A stretch of 64,000 nucleotides of DNA from CAYVIB01 sp964451365 (GCA_964451365.1 CAYVIB010000008.1:1-64000), one strand, 5' to 3'; shown: positions 16,624 to 25,925, counted from the first letter of the stretch. Translations and numbers: made by a program. The notes: a model not told the origin generated them from the sequence alone.

Positions 16624-17283
16624 ATGGATCGTGCTCTTCAACTGAAGATATCGCAGCTGTTTATCAACCCCGTCAGCCTGGGGTTTTACGACCCCGCTTT
16701 CTATCTGGTCAACAAGTATACCTGGCGCTGTTCGAACGAGAAAATCCGCAACCACTACCGCAGGCATCTCGGCTTCAACCACTTGGAGATTAGCCCCGGC
16801 ACCGGCAAAATGCTCGACTTGCTGAATATCCCGGCAACAAACCTGCGCCTGTCACTGCTCGACATCAACATGGCCTGCCTGCGAAAGAGCAAAACCCGCC
16901 TCGGCCGATACAACCCCAATGTGTTCCAGTGCAACTATCTTGAGCCGCTCACCCTGATCAGCGAACGCTTTGACTCCATTTGCATAAACCATATGTTGCA
17001 CTGTGTTCCGCGCGGCTTTCACACCAAAGGCATTGTTTTCTATCACCTCAAACGCCTGTTGAAAGCGGATGGCACCCTGTTCGGCTCCACGGTGGTCAGC
17101 AAGGGCGTCAACCAGAACCTGTTGTCTTATCCGCTCAACCGCCTGCTTAATATGATCGGGCTGTACAACAATAATGATGACAGCGTTATTGAACTGGAAC
17201 GGGCGCTGAAAACCTATTTCCGCGATGTATCGATGGAAGTCCACGGCACCACAGTACTGTTCGCCGCCCGCGACGCAAAGTAA
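16624..17283 (+). CDS. Class I SAM-dependent methyltransferase-like protein
   Basis: Encodes 219 residues. The SAM-binding motif I appears as HLEISPGTGKML (about 53-64), followed by LSLLDINMACL (motif post-I, Asp binding the ribose) and FDSICINHMLHCVP (motif II). It is predicted cytosolic and has no close neighbours in an operon; it is divergent from the deacetylase gene. Related stand-alone proteins methylate small molecules, but no substrate is evident. The start ATG is close to the divergent promoter region and lacks a strong ribosome binding site. The family fold is secure; the function is not. Confidence 0.75.
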   Translation: MDRALQLKISQLFINPVSLGFYDPAFYLVNKYTWRCSNEKIRNHYRRHLGFNHLEISPGTGKMLDLLNIPATNLRLSLLDINMACLRKSKTRLGRYNPNVFQCNYLEPLTLISERFDSICINHMLHCVPRGFHTKGIVFYHLKRLLKADGTLFGSTVVSKGVNQNLLSYPLNRLLNMIGLYNNNDDSVIELERALKTYFRDVSMEVHGTTVLFAARDAK

Positions 17284-17299
17284 AACCTGTTTTGTTTGA

Positions 17300-17906
17300 G
17301 ACAGCGAATGTCGATCTGACTTTGCCAGTAATCACGATGTCGGGCGCCTGAGTGAATTTATCAAACAAGCCAACCCCAATGCCGACGACAACGAAATTCT
17401 CGCGCGGCTAAGACTGGCGAACGCGATTTTATTCTTTAGCCGTGGCGTTCCGGTTATTTACTACGGCGACGAACAGGGGTTTATCAGCAACGGCGACGAC
17501 GCTCACGCCCGCGAGGATATGATGCCGAGCCAGGTGGCCAGCTATAACGACAATGATCTGATTGGAACGGAGGCAACCACGGTGGACGCCAATTTTGATA
17601 AGGCACATCCGCTGTATCGCGATATTGCCGAAAAAGCGAAGCTGCTAAAGGAGCATCCGACGTTACGGCGCGGCGAGCAGGTAGTTCACTACAGCCGCGA
17701 AGAACCCGGATTATTTGTTTTTTCCAGGCAGGATAAAAAGCAGCGATACTGAGTGCTGCTTAATACCTCGGAGTCGGAAAAAGCCGACACTCTTCCCTCC
17801 CTCTCTGACAGAGCCCATGTTGTTTATCCCTCGAAGGAAGCGCCCGGGAATGACAGCGGACAAATCACTGTGCCGCCGCTTGATGTAAAGGTAGTGTTGC
17901 CGTAAG
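17300..17906 (+). pseudogene. Truncated GH13 alpha-amylase-family pseudogene
   Basis: An open frame starts in the middle of a glycosidase with FASNHDVGRL, the conserved region IV of GH13 that carries the transition-state-stabilising Asp. It continues through FFSRGVPVIYYGDEQGF and an MMPSQVASYN segment, then hits a TGA at 17750-17752. After that stop the same frame resumes with VLLNTSESEKADTL and ends LDVKVVLP, a normal GH13 C-terminal beta domain. The first two thirds are missing: only the short segment after the methyltransferase stop precedes region IV. The gene is therefore both truncated and interrupted. GH13 enzymes act on starch-like alpha-glucans. Confidence 0.8.
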
Positions 17907-17952
17907 TTGGGATGCCAATCCCAACACCGGTGTTGGGATTCAGGCTCTCCCC
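17906..17952. repeat. Nested palindromic intergenic repeat
   Basis: A perfect 24-bp palindrome (17917-17940, half-site AATCCCAACACC) is preceded by GTTGGGAT (17906-17913) and followed by CCCCAAC, so several alternative stems can form. It sits just after the GH13 remnant. Such GTTGGG/CCCAAC clusters are common scattered repeats in proteobacterial genomes. Confidence 0.6.
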
Positions 17953-17985
17953 AACCTACAACCGCTTCCGCGCAACCAAAAGCAG

Positions 17986-18549
17986 TTAAAGGTAGACCGC
18001 CAACGGAAACGTCTCGGTCACCTGAATCACCGGCCGATGCCCCATCACAATCCGGTAGGTGCGCCAGATCGCACGGTTCCACATTAAATTCCCGTCATCC
18101 GCCTTACATCTCCCCACGTCCAGGATTTCGCGATAGGTTTCCAGGCCGCACTCCCGCAGCAGTTCGCCGATCCCCATCTTGCCCTCCTCGAGTTCCCGGG
18201 CGATATGGGGCTCCAGCATTTCGATACAAATCAGCGATGAAGCTTTCGCATAGACCTTGCCACTGTTCGCGCCCCGCAATTCGATATTTCTCTGCAACAC
18301 CTGCTGCCCGGCCCTGCGCTCGATAAGATCTTCGTTGGCGGGCAGCGAGATCCGCCGCTGTCCGCGGTTTTCCACTTTTACCGGCTCCCAGAAAAAGGAT
18401 TCCAGGCTCTTGGTCACGGTGCCGTCGGTGGTCAACAGGGTTCGAAGAAACGGTGGCAGGCGGCGCAGGTCCAGCTTTTCGCCGGAGCGGGAGGTAAGCA
18501 CGCCGTGTTCGATATAGCCACTCGAAGTAAAAAGTCGATGAGTATCCAA
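17986..18549 (-). CDS. Chorismate-pyruvate-lyase-like (DUF98) protein
   Basis: Encodes 187 residues. LPPFLRTLLTTDGTVTKSLESFF (about 31-53) is the opening signature of DUF98 proteins, related in fold to UbiC, which converts chorismate to 4-hydroxybenzoate and pyruvate. Central LIERRAGQQVLQRNIELRG and the ending RTYRIVMGHRPVIQVTETFP fit the family. It is soluble and without a signal peptide. No ubiquinone or aryl-polyene gene lies nearby, so the pathway is unknown. It is divergent from the aminotransferase gene. Confidence 0.75.
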   Translation of the reverse strand: MDTHRLFTSSGYIEHGVLTSRSGEKLDLRRLPPFLRTLLTTDGTVTKSLESFFWEPVKVENRGQRRISLPANEDLIERRAGQQVLQRNIELRGANSGKVYAKASSLICIEMLEPHIARELEEGKMGIGELLRECGLETYREILDVGRCKADDGNLMWNRAIWRTYRIVMGHRPVIQVTETFPLAVYL

Positions 18550-18784
18550 AAAAGCTCCTCTGGAAAATTGCTTGATTTGTACGCTCTATTTATTCGGCCG
18601 CGCGAATCGGTATAATCTGCCGGCCCGGCATTGTAACCTGGACTATTGCGACCTGGACCTCAGCAACCTGTGATCAGTCCCAGCGTTACCTGGAATGCCA
18701 CTTCTTTATTATCACAGTCAGCCCATGCAAAACCCATCCGGCGGCACAAACCCGCCAGGCAACGTATGGCCGGAGGAGTAACTC

Positions 18785-20062
18785 TTGAACTTATCTGAAG
18801 CGTCTACCGAACAATTGCAACAGTGGGAAAAATCTCTCACATCAGTCTACGAAGAGATCCGCTCTCGCGGCCTGAATCTCGATCTCACACGGGGCAAGCC
18901 GTCGACGGAACAGCTTTCTCTCTCCGATGGCATGGATGGCATTCTGGCGGGCAACTATATCACCGAATCCGGCGTCGACACCCGCAACTACGGCGGTCTC
19001 GACGGTATTCCCGAAGCCCGCAAGCTGGGCAGCATTATACTCGACATACCGGCGGATAATGTGCTGGCGGGTGGCAACAGCAGCCTTACCCTGATGCATC
19101 AGGCCATGACTGTCGCCTACCACTTCGGGCTGGCCGGGCCGGAGTCAGCCTGGAAAAATGAAGGTAAAGTTAAATTCCTGTGCCCCGTGCCCGGTTATGA
19201 CCGTCACTACGCCATCTGCGAGCACCTGGGTATCGAGATGGTGATGGTACCGATGACTTCCGCCGGACCGGATATGGATGTGGTGGAAAAACTCGTGCGC
19301 GAGGATTCCAGTATCAAAGGCATGTGGTGCGTGCCCAAATATTCCAATCCCACCGGCGTGGTTTACAGCCACGAAACGGTGGAACGCATTGCGAAACTGG
19401 GTCGCATCGCGGGCGATCATTTCCGCGTGTTCTGGGACAACGCCTACGCCATTCACGACCTGACCGATACACCCGCCAAACTGACCAGTATTTTTTACGC
19501 CTGCCGCGCGGCCGGCACGGAAGACAGTGTTATCCAGTTTGCCTCCACGTCCAAAGTGACTCATGCCGGCGCCGGCGTTGCCTTTATGGGCGCCAGCGAG
19601 GCAAACCTGGCGGGCTTTAAACACTCGCTCGGTTTTATGACCATCGGCCCGGACAAAATCAATCAACTGCGACACGTAAAGTTTTTTGCGCGCGAACACT
19701 CCCTGGAAAAACATATGCGCAAGCATGCGGAAATTATCAAGCCGCGCTTTGCCAGTGTTTTACGACACCTGGAAAATGCTTTCGGCGATAACGACCTGGG
19801 CAGTTGGGAGTCCGCCGAAGGCGGTTATTTTATTTCTTTCGACACGCGACCGGGCCTGGCAAAACAGGTGGTAAAACTGGCGGCGGATGCCGGCGTTAAA
19901 CTGACCCCGGCGGGGGCGACTTTTCCTTACGGTAAAGATCCGAACGATAGCAATATCCGCATCGCGCCGACGGTGCCGACCGTCGAACAGGTCGACCAGG
20001 CGATGGAAGTGTTTGTGTTATGCGTGAAGTTGACTTCCGTGCGGCAGGCACTGTCAAAGTAA
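18785..20062 (+). CDS. PLP-dependent aminotransferase (PF12897-type, class I fold)
   Basis: Encodes 425 residues from a TTG start with GGAGGAG 7 nt upstream. LDLTRGKPSTEQL near the N-terminus and GGNSSLTLMHQ, then VPKYSNPTGVVYS, FWDNAYAIHDL and QFASTSKVTHAGAG (Schiff-base Lys) mark the aspartate-aminotransferase-like subfamily with an unusual, longer active-site lid. Some members have been described as aspartate or alanine-glyoxylate aminotransferases; the substrate is not resolved here. It is monocistronic, with a clear terminator after the stop codon. Confidence 0.88.
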   Translation: MNLSEASTEQLQQWEKSLTSVYEEIRSRGLNLDLTRGKPSTEQLSLSDGMDGILAGNYITESGVDTRNYGGLDGIPEARKLGSIILDIPADNVLAGGNSSLTLMHQAMTVAYHFGLAGPESAWKNEGKVKFLCPVPGYDRHYAICEHLGIEMVMVPMTSAGPDMDVVEKLVREDSSIKGMWCVPKYSNPTGVVYSHETVERIAKLGRIAGDHFRVFWDNAYAIHDLTDTPAKLTSIFYACRAAGTEDSVIQFASTSKVTHAGAGVAFMGASEANLAGFKHSLGFMTIGPDKINQLRHVKFFAREHSLEKHMRKHAEIIKPRFASVLRHLENAFGDNDLGSWESAEGGYFISFDTRPGLAKQVVKLAADAGVKLTPAGATFPYGKDPNDSNIRIAPTVPTVEQVDQAMEVFVLCVKLTSVRQALSK

Positions 20063-20070
20063 ATATTTTG

Positions 20071-20106
20071 GCGGCTGTCATTATGGCAGCCGCTCTTCTT
20101 TTCTTC
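20071..20106 (+). terminator. Rho-independent terminator of the aminotransferase gene
   Basis: GCGGCTG (20071-20077) pairs perfectly with CAGCCGC (20087-20093) around a 9-nt loop and is followed by TCTTCTTTTCTTC. It begins 9 bp after the stop codon. Confidence 0.75.
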
Positions 20107-20174
20107 CTGACTTAAAACCGTCACCAAGAATTCATATTAACGTCGGTTGGCTGTCAAGCCCCCGGATACCCTCC

Positions 20175-20483
20175 CTACGCATCATCGTTCCGCAAATAAA
20201 TTTTGTAGTTCTCGATGTAGTCTTCCAGGTTGGATGCAAACTGCTTTTTAAACTCCCGTGCCACCTGGGCGATGGCGTCATCCTTGTCTTCGATTAAATC
20301 CTTGCGGCTTTCGGAGCTGCCGGCCACATAAAACGCACTGTAGCGGGACGCGGCCTGCAACAAAGCGGAACTTACCAGCCCCGGCTCAAATTCCTCGGCG
20401 CGCTTGTTGGCCAGTTCAACAATTTCCTCGACCAGTTGCCAGTACGTTTCTTCCGCCTGTTTTTCCGAATCGCTTGAGTTCAT
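20175..20483 (-). CDS. DUF3144 family protein
   Basis: Encodes 102 residues from ATG at 20483; a longer upstream frame overlaps the esterase gene and lacks family similarity. It is a soluble, acidic, helical protein. EETYWQLVEEIVELAN near the N-terminus and SSALLQAASRYSAFYVA in the middle are the family hallmarks. Function is unknown. It follows the YbfF-like esterase gene closely on the same strand and is probably cotranscribed. Confidence 0.8.
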   Translation of the reverse strand: MNSSDSEKQAEETYWQLVEEIVELANKRAEEFEPGLVSSALLQAASRYSAFYVAGSSESRKDLIEDKDDAIAQVAREFKKQFASNLEDYIENYKIYLRNDDA

Positions 20484-20499
20484 TTTCCGCCTGAAAAAG

Positions 20500-21261
20500 T
20501 TAATCGTTGATAAAACGGGTAATAATGCCGGCAACCAATTCCGGCTTTTCCGCGTGCAACCAATGGCCGGTACCGGGAACCACTTTCACCCCCGCCTTTG
20601 GGAAACGCGACAGAATGGCTTCACGGTGTTTTTCCTGAATATACTTCGAATCACCGGCCTTGATAAACAGGACATCACCGTCAAACTGCCCGCCGTCCGA
20701 ATTGGCCGACAGAATTTGATCATAGTGCTGCCGCAGAACAGGCAGGTTCATGCGCCAGCCAAAACCATCGCCATTTTTGACAAGGTTTTTTAACAGAAAA
20801 CTGCGAACGGCAATTTCCGGCACATGACTTTTTAATATTGCGTCCGCCTCGCTTCGCGTTTTCAAACTTTTGGGATCAACCGCTGCCAATCCGGCGAAGA
20901 CATCATCATGATGAGGCGGATAATTAACCGGCGCGATATCCATTACCGCCAGCTTCCCGACCCTATCGGGTTCGGAAAGTGCCAGTTCCATTCCCACCTT
21001 ACCACCCAGCGAATGTCCCACCAGGTTCACCCGTTCGAGCTGGCGCGAATCCAGCCAGTTCGCCACCGCCCCGGCCATGGATCGCAGGCTCAGGGAGTCG
21101 GAGTGGGGGGAACGACCGTGGTTGGGAAGGTCGATGGAGTAAACGGAAAACTGTTTGGCCAGCAGGCGGGCGATGCCGCCGAGGTTTTCCAGCGAGCCGA
21201 ACAGGCCGTGAATCAGCAACAGCGGCGGACCTTCGCCCGCCTGACTGAAATTCAATTCCAT
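20500..21261 (-). CDS. Alpha/beta-hydrolase, YbfF-like esterase
   Basis: Encodes 253 residues. The oxyanion-hole motif LLLIHGLFGSLENL, IDLPNHGRSPHSD, nucleophile elbow VGHSLGGKVGM and late GTGHWLHAEKP (catalytic His) match the YbfF family of cytosolic esterases that act on short acyl-CoA or palmitoyl esters in vitro. The start ATG overlaps the DUF1820 stop codon as TGATG, so translation is coupled. Operon order is DUF1820, esterase, DUF3144. Physiological substrate unknown. Confidence 0.87.
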   Translation of the reverse strand: MELNFSQAGEGPPLLLIHGLFGSLENLGGIARLLAKQFSVYSIDLPNHGRSPHSDSLSLRSMAGAVANWLDSRQLERVNLVGHSLGGKVGMELALSEPDRVGKLAVMDIAPVNYPPHHDDVFAGLAAVDPKSLKTRSEADAILKSHVPEIAVRSFLLKNLVKNGDGFGWRMNLPVLRQHYDQILSANSDGGQFDGDVLFIKAGDSKYIQEKHREAILSRFPKAGVKVVPGTGHWLHAEKPELVAGIITRFIND

Positions 21262-21599
21262 CAACCGTCGGTTTTTGGTTTGGGCGTTGGCGCGGTAAAG
21301 GGAAATTGAGCAACTTTATCGACGCCTTTGAGTTCGGTGACCTTGACCACACCTTCCTTTTCCACCTCGTCGATGCGAACAATGCTGTGCATGGGAATAT
21401 AGGAACGGGTCACGCCGGTGAATTCGCTTTTCAGCTTCTCCTCGCCGGGGTCCACCACCAATTGGGTGCGCTTGCCGAAAACGAATTCCTCGACCTCGAT
21501 AAAGCCGTACATTTCGCTTTGGTATATGGCGCGGGCATACACCTCGTAGACCTGGTTCTGGTTATAAAAGATGACTTTATAAATCGGTGCGTTAGACAT
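21261..21599 (-). CDS. DUF1820 family protein
   Basis: Encodes 112 residues from ATG at 21599; the longer frame upstream covers an intergenic repeat. It is a small soluble protein beginning with the family string APIYKVIFYNQNQVYEVYAR, followed by GFIEVEEFVFG and RSYIPMHSIVRIDEVEKEG. The tail is proline- and lysine-rich. Function is unknown; the family is widespread in Gammaproteobacteria. It is the first gene of a three-gene operon and is divergent from miaB. Confidence 0.87.
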   Translation of the reverse strand: MSNAPIYKVIFYNQNQVYEVYARAIYQSEMYGFIEVEEFVFGKRTQLVVDPGEEKLKSEFTGVTRSYIPMHSIVRIDEVEKEGVVKVTELKGVDKVAQFPFTAPTPKPKTDG

Positions 21600-21703
21600 G
21601 ACGACAGTGTAGAGCCTCTGTACGGAAAACTTGGTAGCCGGAAACGAAGTAACGATAGCACAATATGCGGACGCGCAGGCCAAATGCAAGCGGCCCCTAG
21701 GGC

Positions 21704-21738
21704 GAGTAAGCGACGGTCCGACACGTCGGGCGCCACCC
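21704..21738 (+). repeat. Short intergenic repeat, copy A
   Basis: The string GAGTAAGCGACGGTCCGACA, continuing to GGCGCCACCC, matches copies at 23301-23339 (inverted) and 28762-28791. It lies between DUF1820 and miaB. Confidence 0.65.
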
Positions 21739-21883
21739 GCCTTTGCCAACCCCTCAACGGCGGCACTTACCCCATACCCCTATGGGCAAGGCGGCGGCGG
21801 ATCGTTATAATGCACGCCCGCTTTTTAAGCATGCCTCCTTTTTACTTACGAGCAGGCATTTTACGCAGGTTTAAATCAGAGTC

Positions 21884-23269
21884 ATGTCTCAATCCAATCT
21901 CCAGCCCCAGTTAGAGCAAGAGGGCAAGCCCCGGAAAAAACTGTTCATCCAGACCCACGGCTGCCAGATGAACGAGTACGATTCCGCACGCATGCAGGAC
22001 CTGCTGGGCGTGTCGCACAACATGGTCGCCACCGACGACCCGGAAGAGGCCGACGTGCTGCTGGTCAATACCTGCTCCATCCGCGAAAAAGCCCAGGAAA
22101 AGCTGTTCCACCAATTGGGCCGCTGGAAGCGCCTGAAAGAGAACAAGCCGGACCTGGTAATCGGCGTCGGCGGCTGCGTGGCCAGCCAGGAAGGCGATGC
22201 GATTGCCAAACGCGCGCCTTTTGTTGACCTGATCTTCGGCCCGCAAACCCTGCACCGCCTGCCGGAAATGCTGGAAACCCGGCGCGACAACGGCGTTGTG
22301 GTGGTGGATATCAGCTTTCCCGAAATCGAAAAGTTCGACAACCTGCCCGCCCCCGAGGCAGATGGCGCCACCGCTTTTGTCTCGGTGATGGAAGGTTGCT
22401 CCAAGTACTGCACGTTTTGCGTGGTGCCCTACACCCGGGGCGAGGAAGTGAGCCGCCCGGTGGAGGATGTAATGCGCGAAGTCCGCCACTTGGCCGGCCA
22501 GGGCGTGCGCGAAATCAACCTGCTGGGCCAGAACGTCAATGCCTACCGGGCGGAAGGCCCCAACGGCCTTACCGACCTGGCGGAACTGATTTACCTGGTG
22601 GCGGCGGTGGAGGGTATCGACCGCATCCGCTTTACCACGTCTCATCCCGTGGAGTTTGGAGACAGTCTGATCCAGGCCTTTGCCGACGTGCCGGAGCTGG
22701 TAAGCCATATCCACCTGCCGGTGCAGAGCGGTTCCGACCGCATCCTGGCGGCCATGAAGCGCGGCCACACGGCGCTGGAATACAAGTCCAAACTGCGCAA
22801 GCTCAAGAAGGTGCGGCCGGATATCAGCTTCTCCTCGGACTTTATTATCGGCTTCCCCGGCGAAACCGACGCCGATTTCGAGGCCACCATGAACCTGATC
22901 CAGGACATCGGCTTCGATACCTCCTTCAGCTTTATCTACAGCCCCCGACCCGGCACGCCCGCCGCCGATTTACCGGACGACACACCGGAAGCGGTGAAAA
23001 AGGAACGACTGAAAATCCTCCAGGAACGCATCGTGCAACAAGCCCAGGCCATCAGCCGCCGCATGGTGGGTAATACCGAGCGCGTGCTGGTGACCGGCTA
23101 CAGCAAGAAGGACCCCGGTCAGCTCTCCGGCCGCACCGCCAACAACCGGGTGGTGAATTTCCGTTGCGATACCCCGGAACTGATCGGCAAATTTGCTGAC
23201 ATACTGATTGAAGAGGCCCTGCCCAACTCCCTGCGGGGCGTGTTGTTGGGCTCGGAGCTGGATGATTAG
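21884..23269 (+). CDS. miaB: tRNA-2-methylthio-N6-dimethylallyladenosine synthase MiaB
   Basis: Encodes 461 residues, full length. It is a radical-SAM methylthiotransferase that adds the 2-methylthio group to i6A37 of tRNAs reading UNN codons. The N-terminal UPF0004 domain has cysteines in FIQTHGCQMNEYDS, NTCSIREKA and GVGGCVA for the auxiliary cluster. The radical-SAM CxxxCxxC is SKYCTFCVVPYTRG. The C-terminal TRAM domain starts after MVGNTERVLV. It is followed by phoH with an intergenic repeat between. A TATAAT at 21806-21811 is a likely -10 element. Confidence 0.97.
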   Translation: MSQSNLQPQLEQEGKPRKKLFIQTHGCQMNEYDSARMQDLLGVSHNMVATDDPEEADVLLVNTCSIREKAQEKLFHQLGRWKRLKENKPDLVIGVGGCVASQEGDAIAKRAPFVDLIFGPQTLHRLPEMLETRRDNGVVVVDISFPEIEKFDNLPAPEADGATAFVSVMEGCSKYCTFCVVPYTRGEEVSRPVEDVMREVRHLAGQGVREINLLGQNVNAYRAEGPNGLTDLAELIYLVAAVEGIDRIRFTTSHPVEFGDSLIQAFADVPELVSHIHLPVQSGSDRILAAMKRGHTALEYKSKLRKLKKVRPDISFSSDFIIGFPGETDADFEATMNLIQDIGFDTSFSFIYSPRPGTPAADLPDDTPEAVKKERLKILQERIVQQAQAISRRMVGNTERVLVTGYSKKDPGQLSGRTANNRVVNFRCDTPELIGKFADILIEEALPNSLRGVLLGSELDD

Positions 23270-23300
23270 CCCACTTGTCCATGTTCGACAAAAAGCCGAT

Positions 23301-23339
23301 GGGTGGCGCCCGAAGTGTCGGACAATCGCTTACCCGCTC
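23301..23339 (-). repeat. Short intergenic repeat, copy B
   Basis: Inverted relative to copies A and C. On the minus strand it reads GAGCGGGTAAGCGATTGTCC and continues to GGCGCCACCC. It lies between miaB and phoH. Confidence 0.65.
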
Positions 23340-23451
23340 AGCGGCACAACTATCCACGCCATTTTCGCTGTTTACCCTATTGGCTACTTCCCCGCTCCGG
23401 TCTAATCAGTTAGGCTAACCCCAAGTTTATTTACGAGGTTTAATCTCCCCT

Positions 23452-24480
23452 TTGGAAAGTCATTCGACCCCCAGTAATCCGGCACCGAATACGGAGCAGT
23501 TAACACTGGAACCCAACGACGCGCGGCGTCTCGCCAATCTCTGCGGCCAGTTCGACGGTCACCTGAAACAGATCGAAAAGCGCCTGGATATCGAAATCCG
23601 CAACCGCGGCAACAACTTCTCCATTCACGGCGATTCGGACAAGGCCAAGGCAGCCACCAAAGTCCTGTCCAAGCTGTATGAAGAAACGTCCGATGGCCGG
23701 GAACTGACCCCGGACGAAGTGCATCTGGCGATCCAGGAGTCGCGCATGGAATCCCCTGTTGCCGAAGATATCGACGAAGCCATCAATGTCGCGAGCATCA
23801 TCCGCACCAAAAAGTGCACGGTGAAACCGCGTGGCAGTAATCAGCAGGCTTATGTCGCCGCCATCCGTGTAAATGACATCAACTTCGGCATCGGCCCCGC
23901 GGGAACCGGCAAGACCTACTTGGCCGTGGCCTGCGCGGTGGAAGCGCTGCTGAAGGACGAAATCGAACGCATACTATTGGTACGTCCGGCGGTGGAAGCG
24001 GGCGAAAAACTTGGCTTCCTGCCCGGCGACCTGGCCCAGAAGGTGGACCCGTACCTGCGTCCACTCTACGACGCCCTGTACGAAATGCTCGGCTTCGAGA
24101 GTGTCGCCAAGCTGATTGAACGCAATGTGATCGAAGTGGCGCCACTGGCCTACATGCGTGGGCGCACCCTGAACAATTCCTTTGTGATTCTGGATGAAAG
24201 CCAGAACACTACACGTGAACAGATGAAAATGTTCCTGACCCGCATCGGCTTCGGCTCCACGGCCGTCATTACCGGCGACCCGTCGCAAATCGACCTGCCG
24301 CGCGGCCAGGCATCGGGCTTGAAACACGCGATCGCCATCCTCAATAACGTTGAAGGAATCAGTTTCACCCATTTCAGCGCGCGGGACGTGGTCCGCCACC
24401 CGATCGTGCAGCGCATTGTTGAAGCCTATGACCGGGCCGAGGAAAAAACCCGCAAAGACGATGAGCTCAATCACGATTGA
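23452..24480 (+). CDS. ybeZ: PhoH-family ATPase (YbeZ)
   Basis: Encodes 342 residues from a TTG start with a GAGG some 13 nt upstream; the start is somewhat uncertain. Walker A is GPAGTGKTYLAVA, and FVILDESQNTT and VITGDPSQIDLP provide Walker B and sensor. An N-terminal KH-like segment (about 20-85) precedes the ATPase. YbeZ acts with YbeY and is linked to ribosome and RNA maintenance. It overlaps ybeY by 20 nt, and corC and lnt follow, the standard gammaproteobacterial order. Confidence 0.93.
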   Translation: MESHSTPSNPAPNTEQLTLEPNDARRLANLCGQFDGHLKQIEKRLDIEIRNRGNNFSIHGDSDKAKAATKVLSKLYEETSDGRELTPDEVHLAIQESRMESPVAEDIDEAINVASIIRTKKCTVKPRGSNQQAYVAAIRVNDINFGIGPAGTGKTYLAVACAVEALLKDEIERILLVRPAVEAGEKLGFLPGDLAQKVDPYLRPLYDALYEMLGFESVAKLIERNVIEVAPLAYMRGRTLNNSFVILDESQNTTREQMKMFLTRIGFGSTAVITGDPSQIDLPRGQASGLKHAIAILNNVEGISFTHFSARDVVRHPIVQRIVEAYDRAEEKTRKDDELNHD

Positions 24481-24937
24481 TTTGCAGGTGGCGCCCGAGG
24501 CGGACAAGAACAGGGTTCCAAAAAAAGCAGCCATAAAACGTTGGGTCGCCGCCGCGCTGGCGGAGCAAAAACAAACCGCTGAGATGTGTATTCGCGTGGT
24601 GGGCGACGGCGAAAGCCAAGCGTTGAATTCGCAATACCGGGGCAAGGACAAACCGACCAATGTTCTTTCGTTCCCCTGTGAGCTGCCGCCCGGCGTGGAC
24701 CTGCCGGTATTGGGCGACCTGGTGATCTGCGAGCCGGTGGTCAGCCGTGAGGCGCGGGAACAGGACAAAACGCCGGAGGCCCACTGGGCGCATATGGTGA
24801 TTCACGGCACGTTGCACCTGCTGGGCTACGACCACATGGAGGACGATGAAGCCCGGGAGATGGAGGCGCTGGAAACAAACCTGTTAACACAGCTGGGTTA
24901 CCCTGCTCCTTATGAGCAGCCGGTATTTAACCAATGA
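24461..24937 (+). CDS. ybeY: rRNA maturation endoribonuclease YbeY
   Basis: Encodes 158 residues from the ATG inside the end of ybeZ. The zinc site HGTLHLLGYDHMEDDEA (H-x3-H-x5-H) is intact. YbeY is needed for 16S rRNA 3' maturation and ribosome quality control. LNSQYRGKDKPTNVLSFP is the second family signature. Translation is probably coupled to ybeZ. Confidence 0.95.
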   Translation: MSSITIDLQVAPEADKNRVPKKAAIKRWVAAALAEQKQTAEMCIRVVGDGESQALNSQYRGKDKPTNVLSFPCELPPGVDLPVLGDLVICEPVVSREAREQDKTPEAHWAHMVIHGTLHLLGYDHMEDDEAREMEALETNLLTQLGYPAPYEQPVFNQ

Positions 24938-25037
24938 CAATAACTATTTCGTTTATTTATTTCGATACACTGCAAGCGGGAAAGAAGCTATCGCCAGTCG
25001 GTCGAATCATTAAGCACAACCGGAGCTTGGTATAACC

Positions 25038-25925
25038 ATGTCGGACGATCCCTCGAGTAGTTACGCAAACCACGGTCGAAGATCGCGTTCCTGGGTGGAA
25101 CGGGTCTTTCCGGGGTTTGGCGTCGAACCCAGGTCCCGCGAGGAATTGCTGGACATTGTCAAGGAAGCGGTAAACAACAAAGTTGTCGATCAGGAAGCGG
25201 CAAGCATTATTGAAGGCGCACTGGATGTGGCCAACCTGCAGGTGCGGGAGATCATGATTCCGCGCTCGCAAATGGTGTCGGTAAAAGTGGACGAAGCGCC
25301 GGCCGAATTTTTACCTAAAGTGATCGAATCCGGTCACTCCCGCTTTCCGGTCATTGGCGAGTCCAGCGACGACATCAAGGGTATTCTGCTGGCCAAGGAT
25401 CTGTTGCCGCTGATTCTGAACGGCCAGGACAATTTCAATCTCGAGGAAATACTGCGCCCGGCCAACATCATCCCCGAAAGCAAACGCCTGAACGTGCTGC
25501 TGAAGGAGTTCCGCGAGAAGCGCTACCACATGGCGCTGGTGATCGACGAGTACGGCGGTATTTCCGGCCTGGTCACCATCGAGGATATCCTTGAGGAAAT
25601 CGTCGGCGATATCGAGGACGAAACCGATGAGGACAGCGAAGACTTTATTCGTCAGGTGTCGGACAACGAATATATTCTCAAGGCCCTGACCCCCATCGAG
25701 GAATTTAACGATTATTTTCGCGCAAAGTTCAGCGACGAGGAATTCGACACCATCGGCGGCATCGTCACCCAGGCCTTCGGCCACATGCCCTGCCGTAACG
25801 AAGTGGTCACCATAAAAGGGTTTACTTTCCGCGTACTTTATTCGGACAGCCGCCAGATTCACCTACTGCGCCTGACCCGAAAATCGAAAGAAAAGAAACC
25901 GGCCACGATGGACGACTCCGGCTGA
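25038..25925 (+). CDS. corC: CorC/YbeX-type CBS-domain protein
   Basis: Encodes 295 residues. It starts with an acidic N-terminal arm, then a pair of CBS domains (about 70-195, MIPRSQMVSVKVDE and ALVIDEYGGISGLVTIEDILEEIVGDI) and a C-terminal CorC_HlyC domain. There is no membrane segment. YbeX/CorC is implicated in magnesium or cobalt efflux and, in E. coli, ribosome metabolism. It is in the usual place between ybeY and lnt, but the space to lnt is enlarged by a foldback element. Confidence 0.92.
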   Translation: MSDDPSSSYANHGRRSRSWVERVFPGFGVEPRSREELLDIVKEAVNNKVVDQEAASIIEGALDVANLQVREIMIPRSQMVSVKVDEAPAEFLPKVIESGHSRFPVIGESSDDIKGILLAKDLLPLILNGQDNFNLEEILRPANIIPESKRLNVLLKEFREKRYHMALVIDEYGGISGLVTIEDILEEIVGDIEDETDEDSEDFIRQVSDNEYILKALTPIEEFNDYFRAKFSDEEFDTIGGIVTQAFGHMPCRNEVVTIKGFTFRVLYSDSRQIHLLRLTRKSKEKKPATMDDSG

